A DNA stretch of 64,000 nucleotides from assembly GCF_040581485.1 (NCBI RefSeq), contig NC_090131.1, positions 28,952,032 through 29,016,031 on the forward strand. Direction: 5' to 3'. A model generated the notes under the pieces. The model ran no database searches, had not been told where the DNA came from, and was given only the letters and a program-made list of their open reading frames with translations. Source of the stretch: Linepithema humile (Eukaryota > Arthropoda > Insecta > Hymenoptera > Formicidae). The position numbers and the translations under genes are program-made. This document shows positions 1 to 11,580 of the stretch, one piece after another. Each line of letters starts with the position of its first letter. Position 1 is the first letter of the stretch.

Positions 1-1681
1 TGTAAAGATTATAAGGTGGACATCTCCTTAACAATACATGACAATCTTTTAGTGATATAAACGTTGTGTCCGTTTCATGTGATGAAATGCGATCGAATGA
101 ACCAATTGGGTCATGTGTTTCTTGCATATTTTTCAATTTGTCCAAATGTGTCTTTCTTATATGAAAATCCAAATACGGGTGACAATAAAGTTTTAATTTG
201 GCGTGACAAATATTACATTCCACCACAAAATCATTTCGTTGTGTCCAATATTTCCGTCTCCAATTTTGAAGGGTATGATTCTTCCGTTGTTCTTCAGAAT
301 GCAAACTCAAATGATCTTCTAAATCTTCAGATTTAGATGAAGACAGAATATCTGAATTGCAAATAATACATTGTGATAACAGTTGATCTGAATACTTGAA
401 ATACATCCATGGCCCTTTTATTAATTTTTTCTCTTCTTCGTATTCCAAAATTTTTTTATGAAATCTTCTTATGTGATATTTAAAGCCTCCATCATTTATA
501 TATGTATATTTATTTTCACAAAATTTACACTGTACTTCAAAATTCGTCAGCTTTATATAATATTCCCATATATTTTTTTTAGTTACAATATCTAGTGGCA
601 TAAAAGTTATGTTCGTTTCAAGTGATGAAACTCGTTCTGACGAATCAACTGGGTCATGTGTTTCTTGCATAATTTTCAATTTGTCCGAATGTGTCTTTCT
701 TATATGAAAATCGAGATTTTTTTGAATATCAAAAGAAATGTTGTTGTTGCAAATATTACACTCCACCGCAAAATCATTTCGTTGTGTCCAATATTTCCGT
801 TTCCAATTTTGAAGGATATGATTCTTCCGTTGTTCTTTAGAATGCGAACTCAAATGATCTTCTAAATCTTCAGATTTAGATGTAGACAGAATATCTGCAT
901 CGCAAATAATACATTGTGATAATAGTTGATCTGAATACTTGAAATACATCCATGGCCCTTTTATTTGTTTTTTCTCTTCTTCGAATTCCAAAATTTTTTT
1001 ATGGAATATTCTTATGTGACGTTTAAAGTTTGAACCACTTATATAAATATATTTAACTTCACAATACTTGCACTGTGCTTTAAAATCCGTCAGATTTATA
1101 TAATATTGCCATATATGTTTCTTAGTTGCAATATCTAGTGGCATAAAAGTTATGTTCGTTTCAAGTGATGAAACACGTTCTGACGAATCAACTGGGTCAT
1201 GTGTTTCTTGCATAATTTTCAATTTGTCCGAATGTGTCTTTCTTATATGAGAATCCAGATGTCTTTGAATTTGAAGAGATATGTTGTTGTTGCAAATATT
1301 ACACTTCACCTGAAAATCATTTCGTTGTGTCCAATATTTCCATGCCCAACTATGAAGTATATGATTCTTCCGTTCTTCTTCAGAATGCGAATTTAAGTGA
1401 TCTTCTAAATCTTTAGATTTAGATATAGACGAATAATTTTCATTACAGATAATACATTGTAAAAATAATTGGTTTGAATACTTGAAATACATCCATGGCC
1501 ATTTTATTAGTCTTCTCTCTTCTTCGTATTTCCAAATTCTTTCATGGTGTTTTTTCATATGTGTTTTAAAATATCCATCTTGCGTATAAATATATTTAAT
1601 TTCACAAAACTTGCACTGTGCTTGAAAATCCGTCAGATTTATATAATATTCCCATATATGTTTCTTAGTTACGCGTGACAT
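1..1681 (-). CDS. Tandem BED-like zinc finger protein, nine fingers, 3' end outside window
   Basis: One frame stays open for 560 codons from the ATG at 1681 to the window edge; no stop is reached. An in-frame TAG lies seven codons upstream, and the start context (ACACAATG) is good. The protein is three copies of a 181-residue module starting near residues 7, 188 and 369. Each module has three fingers. In the first module these are C23/C26/H41/H46, C76/C79/H95/H99 and C127/C130/H145/H150, each preceded by conserved Trp, Tyr or Phe residues (W10 and Y13 for finger one). The pattern C-x2-C, a spacer, then H-x3-4-H with upstream aromatics is that of BED-type fingers, which bind DNA in chromatin proteins and hAT-derived transposases. 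No transposase catalytic domain is visible in the part present. The last ~16 residues leave the repeat pattern, so the true end or an intron may lie beyond position 1. Function is unknown; a nuclear DNA-binding role is inferred from the family. Confidence 0.85.
   Translation of the reverse strand, partial: MSRVTKKHIWEYYINLTDFQAQCKFCEIKYIYTQDGYFKTHMKKHHERIWKYEEERRLIKWPWMYFKYSNQLFLQCIICNENYSSISKSKDLEDHLNSHSEEERKNHILHSWAWKYWTQRNDFQVKCNICNNNISLQIQRHLDSHIRKTHSDKLKIMQETHDPVDSSERVSSLETNITFMPLDIATKKHIWQYYINLTDFKAQCKYCEVKYIYISGSNFKRHIRIFHKKILEFEEEKKQIKGPWMYFKYSDQLLSQCIICDADILSTSKSEDLEDHLSSHSKEQRKNHILQNWKRKYWTQRNDFAVECNICNNNISFDIQKNLDFHIRKTHSDKLKIMQETHDPVDSSERVSSLETNITFMPLDIVTKKNIWEYYIKLTNFEVQCKFCENKYTYINDGGFKYHIRRFHKKILEYEEEKKLIKGPWMYFKYSDQLLSQCIICNSDILSSSKSEDLEDHLSLHSEEQRKNHTLQNWRRKYWTQRNDFVVECNICHAKLKLYCHPYLDFHIRKTHLDKLKNMQETHDPIGSFDRISSHETDTTFISLKDCHVLLRRCPPYNLY
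35..1663 (-). repeat. Three tandem 543-bp coding units
   Basis: The nucleotide sequence repeats with a period of exactly 543 bp (181 codons). The word ATATAT next to TTAG, for example, recurs near 1654, 1111 and 568. The linkers joining units one to two and two to three are nearly identical over roughly 75 bases, while finger regions differ by scattered substitutions. A period that keeps the frame, together with uneven similarity, suggests internal duplication followed by gene conversion or recent copying. Confidence 0.85.
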
Positions 1682-1707
1682 TGTGTCCGTTTGAAGTGAC
1701 TAGACGC

Positions 1708-1755
1708 GTGTAACTGAATACGATACAAGAACCTTTCTGCCGAAAAGTATAAAAG
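1708..1755 (-). promoter_or_regulatory. Weak core promoter candidate for the zinc finger gene
   Basis: Reading the minus strand, a TTTTATAC box lies at about 1754-1747 and an arthropod-type initiator (ATTCAGTT) at 1719-1712. The presumed start A at 1715 is 34 bases upstream of the ATG. Box-to-initiator spacing is about 36 bases, a little longer than the usual 26-31, so this is only suggestive. Confidence 0.22.
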
Positions 1756-2440
1756 AGAACAAAAAGAAGACGCATGATTTTCCATTTCAATGTCAATATT
1801 GATACGTCAGTCAAATCTAGGTAACAATTATCAAAACACTCGAGAACAATCTTATGTCGAGTATGTATAGTAATAAAATCTCAGCGAAAGAGACGTTACA
1901 GGATATACACAAAGATACGGTTTTGCGAAAAATAATGCACAAATAATATATTAATTATGTATATAAAATAAAACTACTTTCAAATTATGGTTATATCGAG
2001 AAAAACGCGTATTTTTTCGAATTATTTAACTGCGTTAAATGCATTTAAATATGCTGATTGTAGAAATAAATAGATATAATTGACTCAACTGATATGAGTG
2101 CATAAACAAATTATTACGTGTATGCATTTATTCTGATTTATTTTCGGATATGACATCATCGTCGATTTTTTTTTACAAAGTGCCCCGAATTATTGGTTTA
2201 AATTTCGTATCATTATTCTGTTCTTATTTGCTGAATAATTATAGTTTTTAAAACTTTAAGCTTAATTTTAAATACTCGTATTTAAATGGAGAATATGTAA
2301 TATTTTAAATATTTTAAATATTTTTGTTAAAACGCATTTTGACAGAGTTATTTATCTGCGCACAAAAATAATTTCGGCGTTTGTGAATAATGTATATAGA
2401 ATAGGATAATAATGTATATAGAATAAAATAGAATAGAATA

Positions 2441-2838
2441 TCACTCAAAAAAATATTTCGCTGATGTAGTTAGATTTCTAGATATCGCAACAAGAATGTA
2501 TCGCTATTTTTCGTATCTGTGAAAACATTGTTTGTCACATATAGAATTTATAGCAGTAATGTTCTAGCAATAGCTTCTGAAAAATTTAGGTATCATTGCT
2601 AAATGTTATTCATTGCATGATCTAACACGTGATTGATCTTATATAGATAGGCGCTTTAGAGAAACTTTTTTTTTAAAGTTCACAAACAATACAGATATAT
2701 ATTCTATTTCTGTCATCTAAACTGATTAAGTAATTACATATGCAATATCACAACAGTTGCTAATCATTTATCTGTTTTAGTTAATTTTTTACACCTAGAA
2801 AATTTTAGCTATTATTGCAAGATCATTTTTTTGAGTGA
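2441..2838. mobile_element. TA-flanked terminal-inverted-repeat element (MITE-like)
   Basis: A 398-bp AT-rich block is bounded by perfect 14-bp inverted repeats, TCACTCAAAAAAAT at the left and its complement at the right. A TA dinucleotide sits immediately outside each end (2439-2440 and 2839-2840). TA duplication with short inverted ends is typical of Tc1/mariner-class DNA transposons. No transposase frame is present, so this is a non-autonomous or decayed copy. Confidence 0.65.
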
Positions 2839-4339
2839 TATTGAGTGAAAATAAGAGTTTTTATAAATTTCGATAGATTTTGATAGAGAAATGGACTTTT
2901 TTTTCTTAAGTGATTTTATTAAATTAGAGACACAAGTGCGTACTGTGCGCGCTATTTAGCTTTTTAGTTACAAAGAATTATATATTATAATTATATGTTT
3001 AAAAAAAATAATATAATATCATCATTATTTATCTATTATACCATCATTATTTTTGCAATTTGTAGCACTATAACGTTATTTAACACAAGTCTTGTTATTC
3101 ACGTGTAAAAATGTGTAAAAATTACTTAAACTTGTGATTAAGTTATTACAAAGATGTAAAATATAGAATAATTCGAAAATAAATAATCGCACCGAATTTC
3201 GAATGAGCATTTATATTAAGGCAATAGAGTTGCGTCTTTGACATACTTCAGAAAAGATTAAAACAAAAAATTCGGAAATGTATCAAGATTCAAAAAAGAC
3301 ATTTTAAATATATTCTATAAAACACAAAACAATACCAATCGCAAGCCGTATAAATCATGTGTAAAAATTAATGTTTAAGCAAAAAAATCTACGTCGTTTG
3401 GTTTCTCTTTTAAATATAATTTAACTACTTACTTCGTCAAGGTATGAATTTTCAAAGTATGTAACTTTCGCAATGACAACAGCTCGACAGCAGAAAGTAA
3501 CAATGCACAACGTGCCTCGAGATAACCATACAGTATCAGTATCGTGGAAAAAAGGCAACAATGAAAATCTTCCATGTTTTTTTTAAGATAGGATAAACGT
3601 CGCGTTTTATAAAAATTTATATATTTTATTCAGGATAATAATTCACTCGGACATCGGCGCGGAATAAATGAAGATTCTGCGGTATTAAGATTGTACATAG
3701 TTGTGCATATAACTATATAGATCCCCAAAATTTATTTTTCTGGAGTACGACTCCGCGCAAGGAAGATATAAATTTCAACGGCTCAAGATATATACGCTGT
3801 CTTGGAAGCAAGGTGTCGCGTGCGGATTTTATGGCGTGTAATTTCAATAACGACGAGTGTATTATCGTGTCGGATATACAACCCCGTAAATTTACATTCC
3901 GCATATTGATTTGTATTTGTACCAGAAATCAATAACACAATGTTGAATTCAATTTTGGACGGATTATACCTAGATATTTGTGCATCACAAATAATTAAGC
4001 TTAAAATACAGTTAAAGACTATTAAATATTGTTAAAATATATTGAAAGATTTGTTTGATATCCAATTATTTTATAAGATTTATCTCTGAAATATAACAAC
4101 TTCTGTGAATTTTCAAACAATTTAAACTATTCGAACATACTTTCAGCTCGAAAAGTCTAAACGTTCGATCTCGAGATTCGAACTGTCTGAACTGCTCGAC
4201 TACTTGAAACTTCCGAGCACTAGAATATCTGGACACGATGTGTCCGTATCGAATTTTGATTCAAGTTTATATGTTAAAATATCAATAATATCCGATATGC
4301 ATTCGAACATAAATTATTTTAATTTAAAAAAAGGGGATT

Positions 4340-4820
4340 TAGATTTTCTCTTTCCTTTTCTCGATATCGATTTCGATATTCAATTTTCTAAAGCATCGAC
4401 AAAACTGATTTATTGCGACGGGATGTCGATATCGAATTCTTGAGAAAAGAAAATTGCAGAAGTCTCGAACCGTGGAAATTGCGAGACTTTCCTATTCGAC
4501 AGCACAAGATTTTTTCGAAAGCAGAAACAGGAAATTAAAAAGACATTACATATTCAAACTTTCGGCACATTTTGGCACGTAAAGGATGGGCCCAGAGCCA
4601 CCAAGTGACATTTCGAGCGCTTATTTCTCGATGAATTTTCAACTTTTTCCGCCCACTCGACGTTGATTTCAAATATTAAATTTTCTAATGTAACGACAAA
4701 ACTGATTTATTGCGACGAGACGTCAATATCGATTTCCCCGTGGTGAGAAAATTCGCGCGGCACGGCCCGCCACGCGGAAATTGCGCGACTTTTCTACTCG
4801 ACGTCTCGGGCGCGAAGGGA
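4340..4820 (+). repeat. Diverged direct duplication, offset ~298 bp
   Basis: A block around 4381-4505 recurs around 4679-4806. The shared core ACAAAACTGATTTATTGCGA is identical in both. A second match lies downstream: GTGGAAATTGCGAGACTTTC against GCGGAAATTGCGCGACTTTT. Between these cores the copies differ by substitutions and small gaps, so this is an old local tandem duplication. No coding frame is shared by both copies. Confidence 0.65.
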
Positions 4821-5975
4821 CATTCCTACGATGGGAATTTTCGAATATATTTTTCCCGCTGTAAACTCATATCGAGAAACCTGTCGGAAGCGACTTCGCA
4901 GATCCGGGGACCCCGCGCCCGAGGAAAGCGCGGATATGAAATTTGAACTGTGGAATTTCGATTGGCTCCTATCGACGCGTCCTTCGCAAATTAGCTTAGT
5001 CGCGAGAAGGCGGGTGGGTGGAGACAGAGAATTCAAATTTAATCATGCAGCCTTTGCAGTTCCACAGCGCTTGCCTACACGGGAAGTGGCATTATTAGCT
5101 TTCGAATCGAACCAATCAAGTCGCTTCCTTATTAAGCCCCGCGGGGTTCCTCTCCCCCTATCCTCGTCTCGGTTTCCCGTCATACTACAGAACCGAATCT
5201 GTGAAATGTCTTTCGTTCCCCTCCTAATATTGCCCTCGGTATACATTATTATTGTCCTTTTCATTGTCGTACCTGAAGCCGCGTTTGAAGCCGATCGGAT
5301 CGCCAAAGACGCGACCAAAAAATTTCAACTTTCTGCGCTTTCTTCTGAAATAAGAGTCGTTACTCCTAATACCTATATTTCTTTTTCAATCGCTATTGTA
5401 GAGATATTGTGAAGCTTCAGTAAAATTTGCTTACAATTGCCAATTTCTTATATTTTTCTTTAATTCTCTTTCAAAGCTATAGATGAATTTAAAATGTTAC
5501 TTGCTATCGCATCAATTATCTTTTACATAATATATTTAAATAAAAGTAAGTAGAATTAAATATATGCATAGTATGCGTTTATATTAATTTCAAACAGTCT
5601 GCTTGCATTCTTTTCAAGCTTCTGAATAAGCCGATTATTCTAAAGCATACTTTCACGCGATTCAATAAACTCCAAAGTATTCTCATCTCGTCTTCCATTG
5701 TTACTAATAAAGAGTTCCCGCAAAAAGGTGGAAGTGTACGTGTGTGCGAAACCGTAATGCAATTAAAAAGGGTTCTCCCCGGGTTGGTTTTCTTGCTTGT
5801 CTCGGCAATTTCGCCCGGACACAGGCAGGAAGTCTTCGGTCATCGCGAATGGACGCGATCGATAGTAATTTTAATTGCTAATTAAACACGGTGCTAGTTA
5901 GACGGATATATGTTCCGTATTTAATCTCACGATAAGACGATAAGGCGATAGGGGTTGCAAGTATACAACACTCAC

Positions 5976-6069
5976 CCATTAGTGGTCGAGTCGAAAACAT
6001 CGTTGTAGTCCTCAGCGTTGCTGTAGTCCTGCACGTCGTATTCCGAATCCTCTACATCGCCATTTCCAC
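5976..6069 (-). CDS. Internal exon, acidic tyrosine-rich segment
   Basis: On the minus strand a good acceptor (CCTTTTTACAG) precedes a 94-nt block that ends at a strong donor (GG|GTGAGT). Only one frame is open: two bases completing a codon, 30 codons, then two bases left over (phase 1 in, phase 2 out). The other two frames contain stops. The peptide is dominated by Asp, Glu and Tyr, with three Tyr set among acids (EYD, DYS, DYN) and almost no basic residues. Such segments occur in extracellular and matrix proteins and can be tyrosine-sulfated; that role is inference. I do not recognise the gene. Flanking exons were not identified. The previous exon should lie at higher coordinates on this strand and leave one base; the next should lie below 5976. 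Without partners this remains a strong candidate rather than a proven exon. Confidence 0.55.
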
Positions 6070-9000
6070 CTGTAAAAAGGTCCATTCTCGTCAATTGTAA
6101 GCCTTGGCCCATAATAACATTTATAATTATTAAAATACCATGTGGAAGTGCTGCCAGAATTATCGAACCTCTTGGAAAAAATTTTCATCGATATTTTAAA
6201 AAATTTCGCAATTAGCAGCAATTAGCATTCTTATGATGAGATTTTACGGTTTTGCTTCGAGTTCACCGTGAAACGAACCGTTATCGATTCAATATCGATG
6301 CTAAGTCGAGAGTGAATTAAGCTCTGCTGAAAGATTAAATTAATCTTCACGCACACTTCCGGTCAATTTGACCTTAATACAGCTTCTATATTTAAACTTT
6401 AATTGCGATGGTCAATTTATGGAGCGCAGATATTTTATGAAGTATAAGAAACATAAAAAATCATTTTTTACCCTGTTATTATTTAATGTTACAATGCTTA
6501 TTTTATATATTATTTTTTTCTTATATACTTATGAGACGATGATTTTCAGCGCACACAAAATTAACTCTTTCAATATAAATTACATACGAATTCCAGTAAT
6601 AATATTTTCATTTTTTACCATCATTTTACGTCGACTTCAATCATTTTTCCGGCCATTTTTTCATTCTCAGAAGAGATTTGCGAGGGTTAACGCGTCGAAT
6701 TCTCGACATTCCACCGATTAAATTACAACCAGTACAACGGATATATATTTGCTGAAGTCGGAGGGGTAATCTCCGTGCACACAATCATAACTTACTCACA
6801 CGTCTTCCGGATCCTAACTAGTAATATATTTGACTAGACGGTGCCGTCAACAAACGATACCGTCGGTCGGCGGTGCTGCGAGATTAATTTGTGAATCGTG
6901 ATTAAGGTTGGCACGCTCTCGAGGTTGTTAGCGCGGTAATGAGTAATCCGCCGGTGAAAGGTTTAATATGGAATCCCATTCTGGGACGTGTATGGTACGG
7001 CACGAGGCACGATGTTGACCATAATATATAATTGAAGAGCTGCGCAAATAATATCAAAACTACCATATTTACGAATGCCATAATTATGTTCCTGTCGTAA
7101 AAGCTCGTGGGAAACGTACAAATATGGTGACATTTTATTTTCTAAAAAGAACAAATGTAAAAGATATTTTGCGTATAAGTAAATTTAATGTTATAAATAT
7201 GAGAAACTTAATTTTTCTCAAATGTTTTCTCCTTTCTTCACTACTTTTTATTTATTCTCATCAGATTTAATTTCTTGTACAATTTTATGTAACAAATCAT
7301 ATATTTATCAGTTAATAATCAAATTACTGTACGCACACATGAGTATTGCTTTTACCACTTGCTACTTTGAGTGCTTACAGTGTATTGTAACGTGATTCCA
7401 AAATAGCACAATTCCGTGTCGACGTTATATCATAATTCCATTCATAAAAGTTGGCAACGTCGCGCGCACGTCGCGCCGTCTCACAGTATGCGTGCTATAA
7501 ACGTTCATAGCTCGTAGCCGTAGCCAAAAGGCTATTAAATAATCAGGTAAATTATCCACTCTTGCACTATCTCCAGCAACGTCAGCTGAGCAAGTGCCAA
7601 GAACAAATTTAAACTCCCACCCTTCCACGTGCATCGCCTTTCAATCTATTGACTAATCCAATTTATCCACCACGCGCATTACACATTGATAGCTTATTGC
7701 AAAATAGATTTTTATAGATAAAAAAGAGATTAATTTTTTCAAAATATAGAGCTAAAAAAATAAACAATATCTCGATTTAAAAAAAATAAATAAAGTTTTG
7801 TGAAACATTTTTCAATAAATATGCCGTCCTAAGATATAAAATATGAATCTGTGTTAGAATGATTTTTTTTCAATTGATTCTATTTGACATGTAACTTCGT
7901 TTTATTAGCAAGAAATATGTATGCTCCATCCATCAACCGGGCACTTTAAAAAAATTTATTTTTTGAGTTGCAACCTTGTTGCAGCGAGCGATCGATTTGA
8001 TTATAGTCCATCACGCTGGAACGACGATAAAATATTTTTTGCCAGTTGCCCCCCGAACGTGCTTTATCGTTGATAGCCTGCGACGCTGGGATTTTGATCG
8101 GATACAGAGAAGTTTTGCAAATATTGATACGGGAAAAATACGAATTTCATTCACCGTGTATCTGCGATGCGCCCCGCTTGGATTGTAAAGTGACGTTTAA
8201 CTTCGAATTTTGTCCGCGCCGCGAGTTTTTTGGCGAGTGTACGATAAAAAATCCACTCAAAATAAATACGAAAAAATCTCTGCCCGTTGTAAAATAAAAG
8301 CGCGAGCAGTATATAACAAATACCGATCGGCGTGCAGTGCGGATCTCCATCTCGATATCGGGATTGTAATATTGATTGACAAAGACATGTGACGTTTTTA
8401 ACATGTAAAATATGTAGGAGATGCGCGCGCGATATATTGATACAGATTTTTCGATGGCGCAATCACGGGCGAAGCGCTCTATAAATCAAGCACTTGTGGT
8501 AAACAAAAGTATTTGTGAAAGGATTTATGTGCTTTCTCTTTGTTCATTTTTACGCATGTGGATTTTTAATACCAAACGTGGAATTATTCACATTTTACCG
8601 ACAATATTAATGGAAATGGACAATGGAAATATTGAAAATATATTAAATTTTCATTGTAACATGGAAATTTTTGTATGTCAAAACAAACAGTGCGAGACGC
8701 TAGAAACAGTTTCATTTCACGTTCGTTTAATTGCTTAATAAAATAAAATAAAATAAAATCGCACAATTATTTATGAGATATAGAATCCCTCACAGAGGTG
8801 ATTCAATAAAATTATATTCGATGTTTCCACGTGTAGTTAATGGAGATCCCGGAATTTGATCAAAAATAGTAACAAAGTTGCGAGAAGTACATTAGAATTT
8901 CGAAAATCTTTCTCAGACGGACACTCTAGTTAAGTAAGCCGCGGTTTAATCTCACTAGCTATCCGCGCTGCAGCGGTATTACAGCGCGTTGAGCGACCGT

Positions 9001-11557
9001 TTCGTTGCCGCCACGTAATTGTCGCCGCGAAATTGCGACCGCAGAAAGGCCCCCTCTTGCGTTCTTTTGCTCGCTCGTGCTCTCTTCCACCGTGGTGTTC
9101 CGTCTAATTTGAAAGTAGTACCGCGGGACAACGAGGAGAGTGGCTAATCCCGCCGCTGGCTGTCCCCGACAGAAGCGGCCTCCTAGGACTCGTAAAGGTG
9201 GTAATCTCGGATCCTTGTCATGAACATACCCTATGTAACAATTCTACGTGTTGGTACGCGCCGTAAAAATGGTGGGCGATGACCGGTTACTAATTTTATC
9301 TGCGCGGATGTCAGCAGAAATCGTAAGAAAAATATCGGAAATGAAATTACCTGGAAAAAAAAAAAATCTGTCGTATAAAATTTGTCATGAAAAAAGGAGA
9401 AATTGCGCCAGACATTGTCGCAAATATTTATACAGAGAACTGTTTGTTTATCATAAATACAATTGCAAAGAATGTAATTTAACCATTAAAATAATTGTGT
9501 TATGTATCATTTAGTTATTTTACAAATGTTTTTATGGAGAGTTTTATTTAATATAATCACATTGTCGTTATTTCAATGAAATGCGATTAAATATTGAAAA
9601 TGTTCGAAACGTGATGTTTTCCTAAATAGAATTATACGCAAACTTCTATGCGCGTTGTTATGGTTCTGGATTTCGGTAAACGTTAGTGACGCGCAACATT
9701 AGCCGATACATTCGGCGAGGCCCGACAGATTGACGGAAATGTACAATTCACCGGGATTCCGATATTTCGCGTATCCGCACGTGCGTTTTATGTTTACATC
9801 ATGTGTACGAGAGTTGGCAGATGTTGTCAACGCTGTTTCACTTCGAATTACCGGTTCGGTCATATCATAAATACGATGCGATTTACTCTACCGTGCGGTG
9901 TAAAACACCGCAAAATTTGACATTTTAATGCATTCACTGCGATCATGGCGAAAATGTGCATTTATGTGAGTGAAATCCAGATATATTTCCCTCAATATTT
10001 TTCTTTTGATCTTTATATTTATTGTTATTGCGGCAATATCGCAATTCGAAATTGAAACGGCACGATTGAAACCACCTGAATATCGCGGAGAAAAATAAAA
10101 TTATTCAAACATTGCTCTTTCTTCCGCAAAATGTCACAGCACTTTATTAACATTTTTGCCCGTTACGTCAATTTTATCACTATGGAATTAAATAAACCAT
10201 TTCAATTTCACAATATACATACGCTTGATAATGACACCGTATCATGCCGGTAAAAGCGGACTAAATGGATTCTCATAATACGGCCAGTTTGAATTGTAAG
10301 TTAAATTTCACGGGTGACCGAATGCGACCCCCGAAACTCTATATCCTTTAACGACTTCTAATTTCGGTGAATATTCGCCCGGTGTCGCGTGCGAATATTT
10401 TCCGTGTCGGTGCATACGAATCGACCCTAGCGAATCGCAGGGATATGCTTTTTTTAATTACAGCACGGCTGCGGCCGCGCAATTTATGGAAGCACCGCTG
10501 CGCTGCATAAAACAATATCGGACCGAGAATTGCGCCCATACTTTTTTATCGTTTAACTCCGTATCCGGGGATCAAGCTGCTATACGTTCGAACAATTTCG
10601 TATTATTGTTGGAATTTCATATTGAGGGCAAAAAAATAAACTTATTTTCAAAATACAGATTCTCTCCCTTTGCTCTCTTCCTAAACTTATTTAAGAAATT
10701 ATAATTTGTATCTTTCTTATTAAACCCATCGCGCTTCTGTGTCGAACGCGACATCACGCGACAATCCAGCGAACTATATTTTTCTAATCTTTATAAAATT
10801 TCTTAAATAATGAAAATTGATTGTTACATTCATTTTTTTAATTTGCCATTATTAAAGCAAAGGCAAAAACGTTGAATTATTCGTCGAAATTAATTCGGAT
10901 CTCAAAGAATGAAAATATTACCTTCGAAAAACACTATCTGCTTTTTTTTAAAGTTATAGCTTTCCGGTATGAATATTTCAGACATCCGCCGAAGCAATTG
11001 CGAAATTCCGATACGCGGCGTAGAAGTGCGCCTCGTTGTTTCTCACTGATCTGCTGTCGCCAGTACGACGATATAACTGCACAATCTATGTGCACTATGC
11101 GGAAACCATTCGAGGCAAGTGTCTGGTTACGTAGTATGTGTCTCTCGCATGGAAAAAGAGAGGGACCTTGGGTGCATATGTGCGTGGCCCACGTGTGAGA
11201 ACACGTGCATACGCCACTCGTGGGAGAAGACCAATAAAATCGAACGCCATTGTAGTCCCCGTACGCTTTTCCCGTGCTTTTTCCCTAACCTTTCCCGGAA
11301 AGCCGTGGAAACCTAAGAATACAATTTCAGTAGAATCATAAAGCGTGAGACACGGCACATACGGCGTGTTGATGAGAATTTTCTACAAACTTTATCAACG
11401 GTCTTTGAAAAATTTAGGATCTACATTCCTTTAACAACAGTTCAAGAAATTAGTATTCGTGTAACAAATCTCTGCTATCTCTGTAACAACGAACATATTT
11501 TGTTATAGCGTAAAATCTGCGGTAAATTTTTTGTTCCGTTTAACACACCTGCTCTAC
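6070..11557. other. Non-coding stretch, no supported gene
   Basis: Mixed-composition DNA with several frames of 60-117 codons. None has a recognisable domain or convincing splice context. An AT-rich frame at 6368-6721 (plus) would encode two hydrophobic segments, but its composition explains this. A GC-richer patch lies near 8940-9200. Confidence 0.5.
8736..8759 (+). repeat. (AAAAT)n short tandem repeat
   Basis: About five copies of a pentamer AAAAT/AATAA in AT-rich DNA. Confidence 0.85.
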
Positions 11558-11580
11558 AAAAAAAAAAAAAAAAAAAAAAA
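11558..11580 (+). repeat. Poly-A tract, 23 bases
   Basis: An uninterrupted run of A preceded by GCTCTAC and followed by GGTTTCTG. No flanking direct repeat or recognisable retroposon body was seen, so its origin is unclear. Confidence 0.9.

Larger units (their letters stand above)
1756..5975. other. AT-rich non-coding stretch
   Basis: Apart from the terminal-inverted-repeat element and the duplication listed separately, I see no supported gene. Frames are short or look random. An 87-codon frame without a start codon at 3672-3932 is recorded among the findings. A 193-codon ATG frame at 4831-5412 (plus) has no recognisable domain. Confidence 0.5.

Noticed and set aside
64..1416. Several plus-strand frames of 60-90 codons in the first 1.4 kb
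   Set aside because: They are antisense shadows of the long minus-strand zinc finger frame and recur with its 543-bp period.
5043..5180. tRNA B-box-like GGTTCGATTC on the minus strand near 5106
   Set aside because: No A box at the right distance and no cloverleaf could be drawn.
4831..5412. 193-codon plus-strand ATG frame with a hydrophobic stretch near its end
   Set aside because: No recognisable domain, promoter or homologue pattern. A frame of this length is borderline but not surprising in about 128 kb of two-strand sequence.
6368..6721. 117-codon frame with two hydrophobic segments, briefly considered as a chemoreceptor fragment
   Set aside because: The Phe/Ile/Leu richness follows from AT-rich codons, and no receptor motif was found.
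9955..9970. ATG followed by seven codons and a GTGAGT donor near 9968
   Set aside because: Too short and without a signal-like or domain-like sequence; likely chance.
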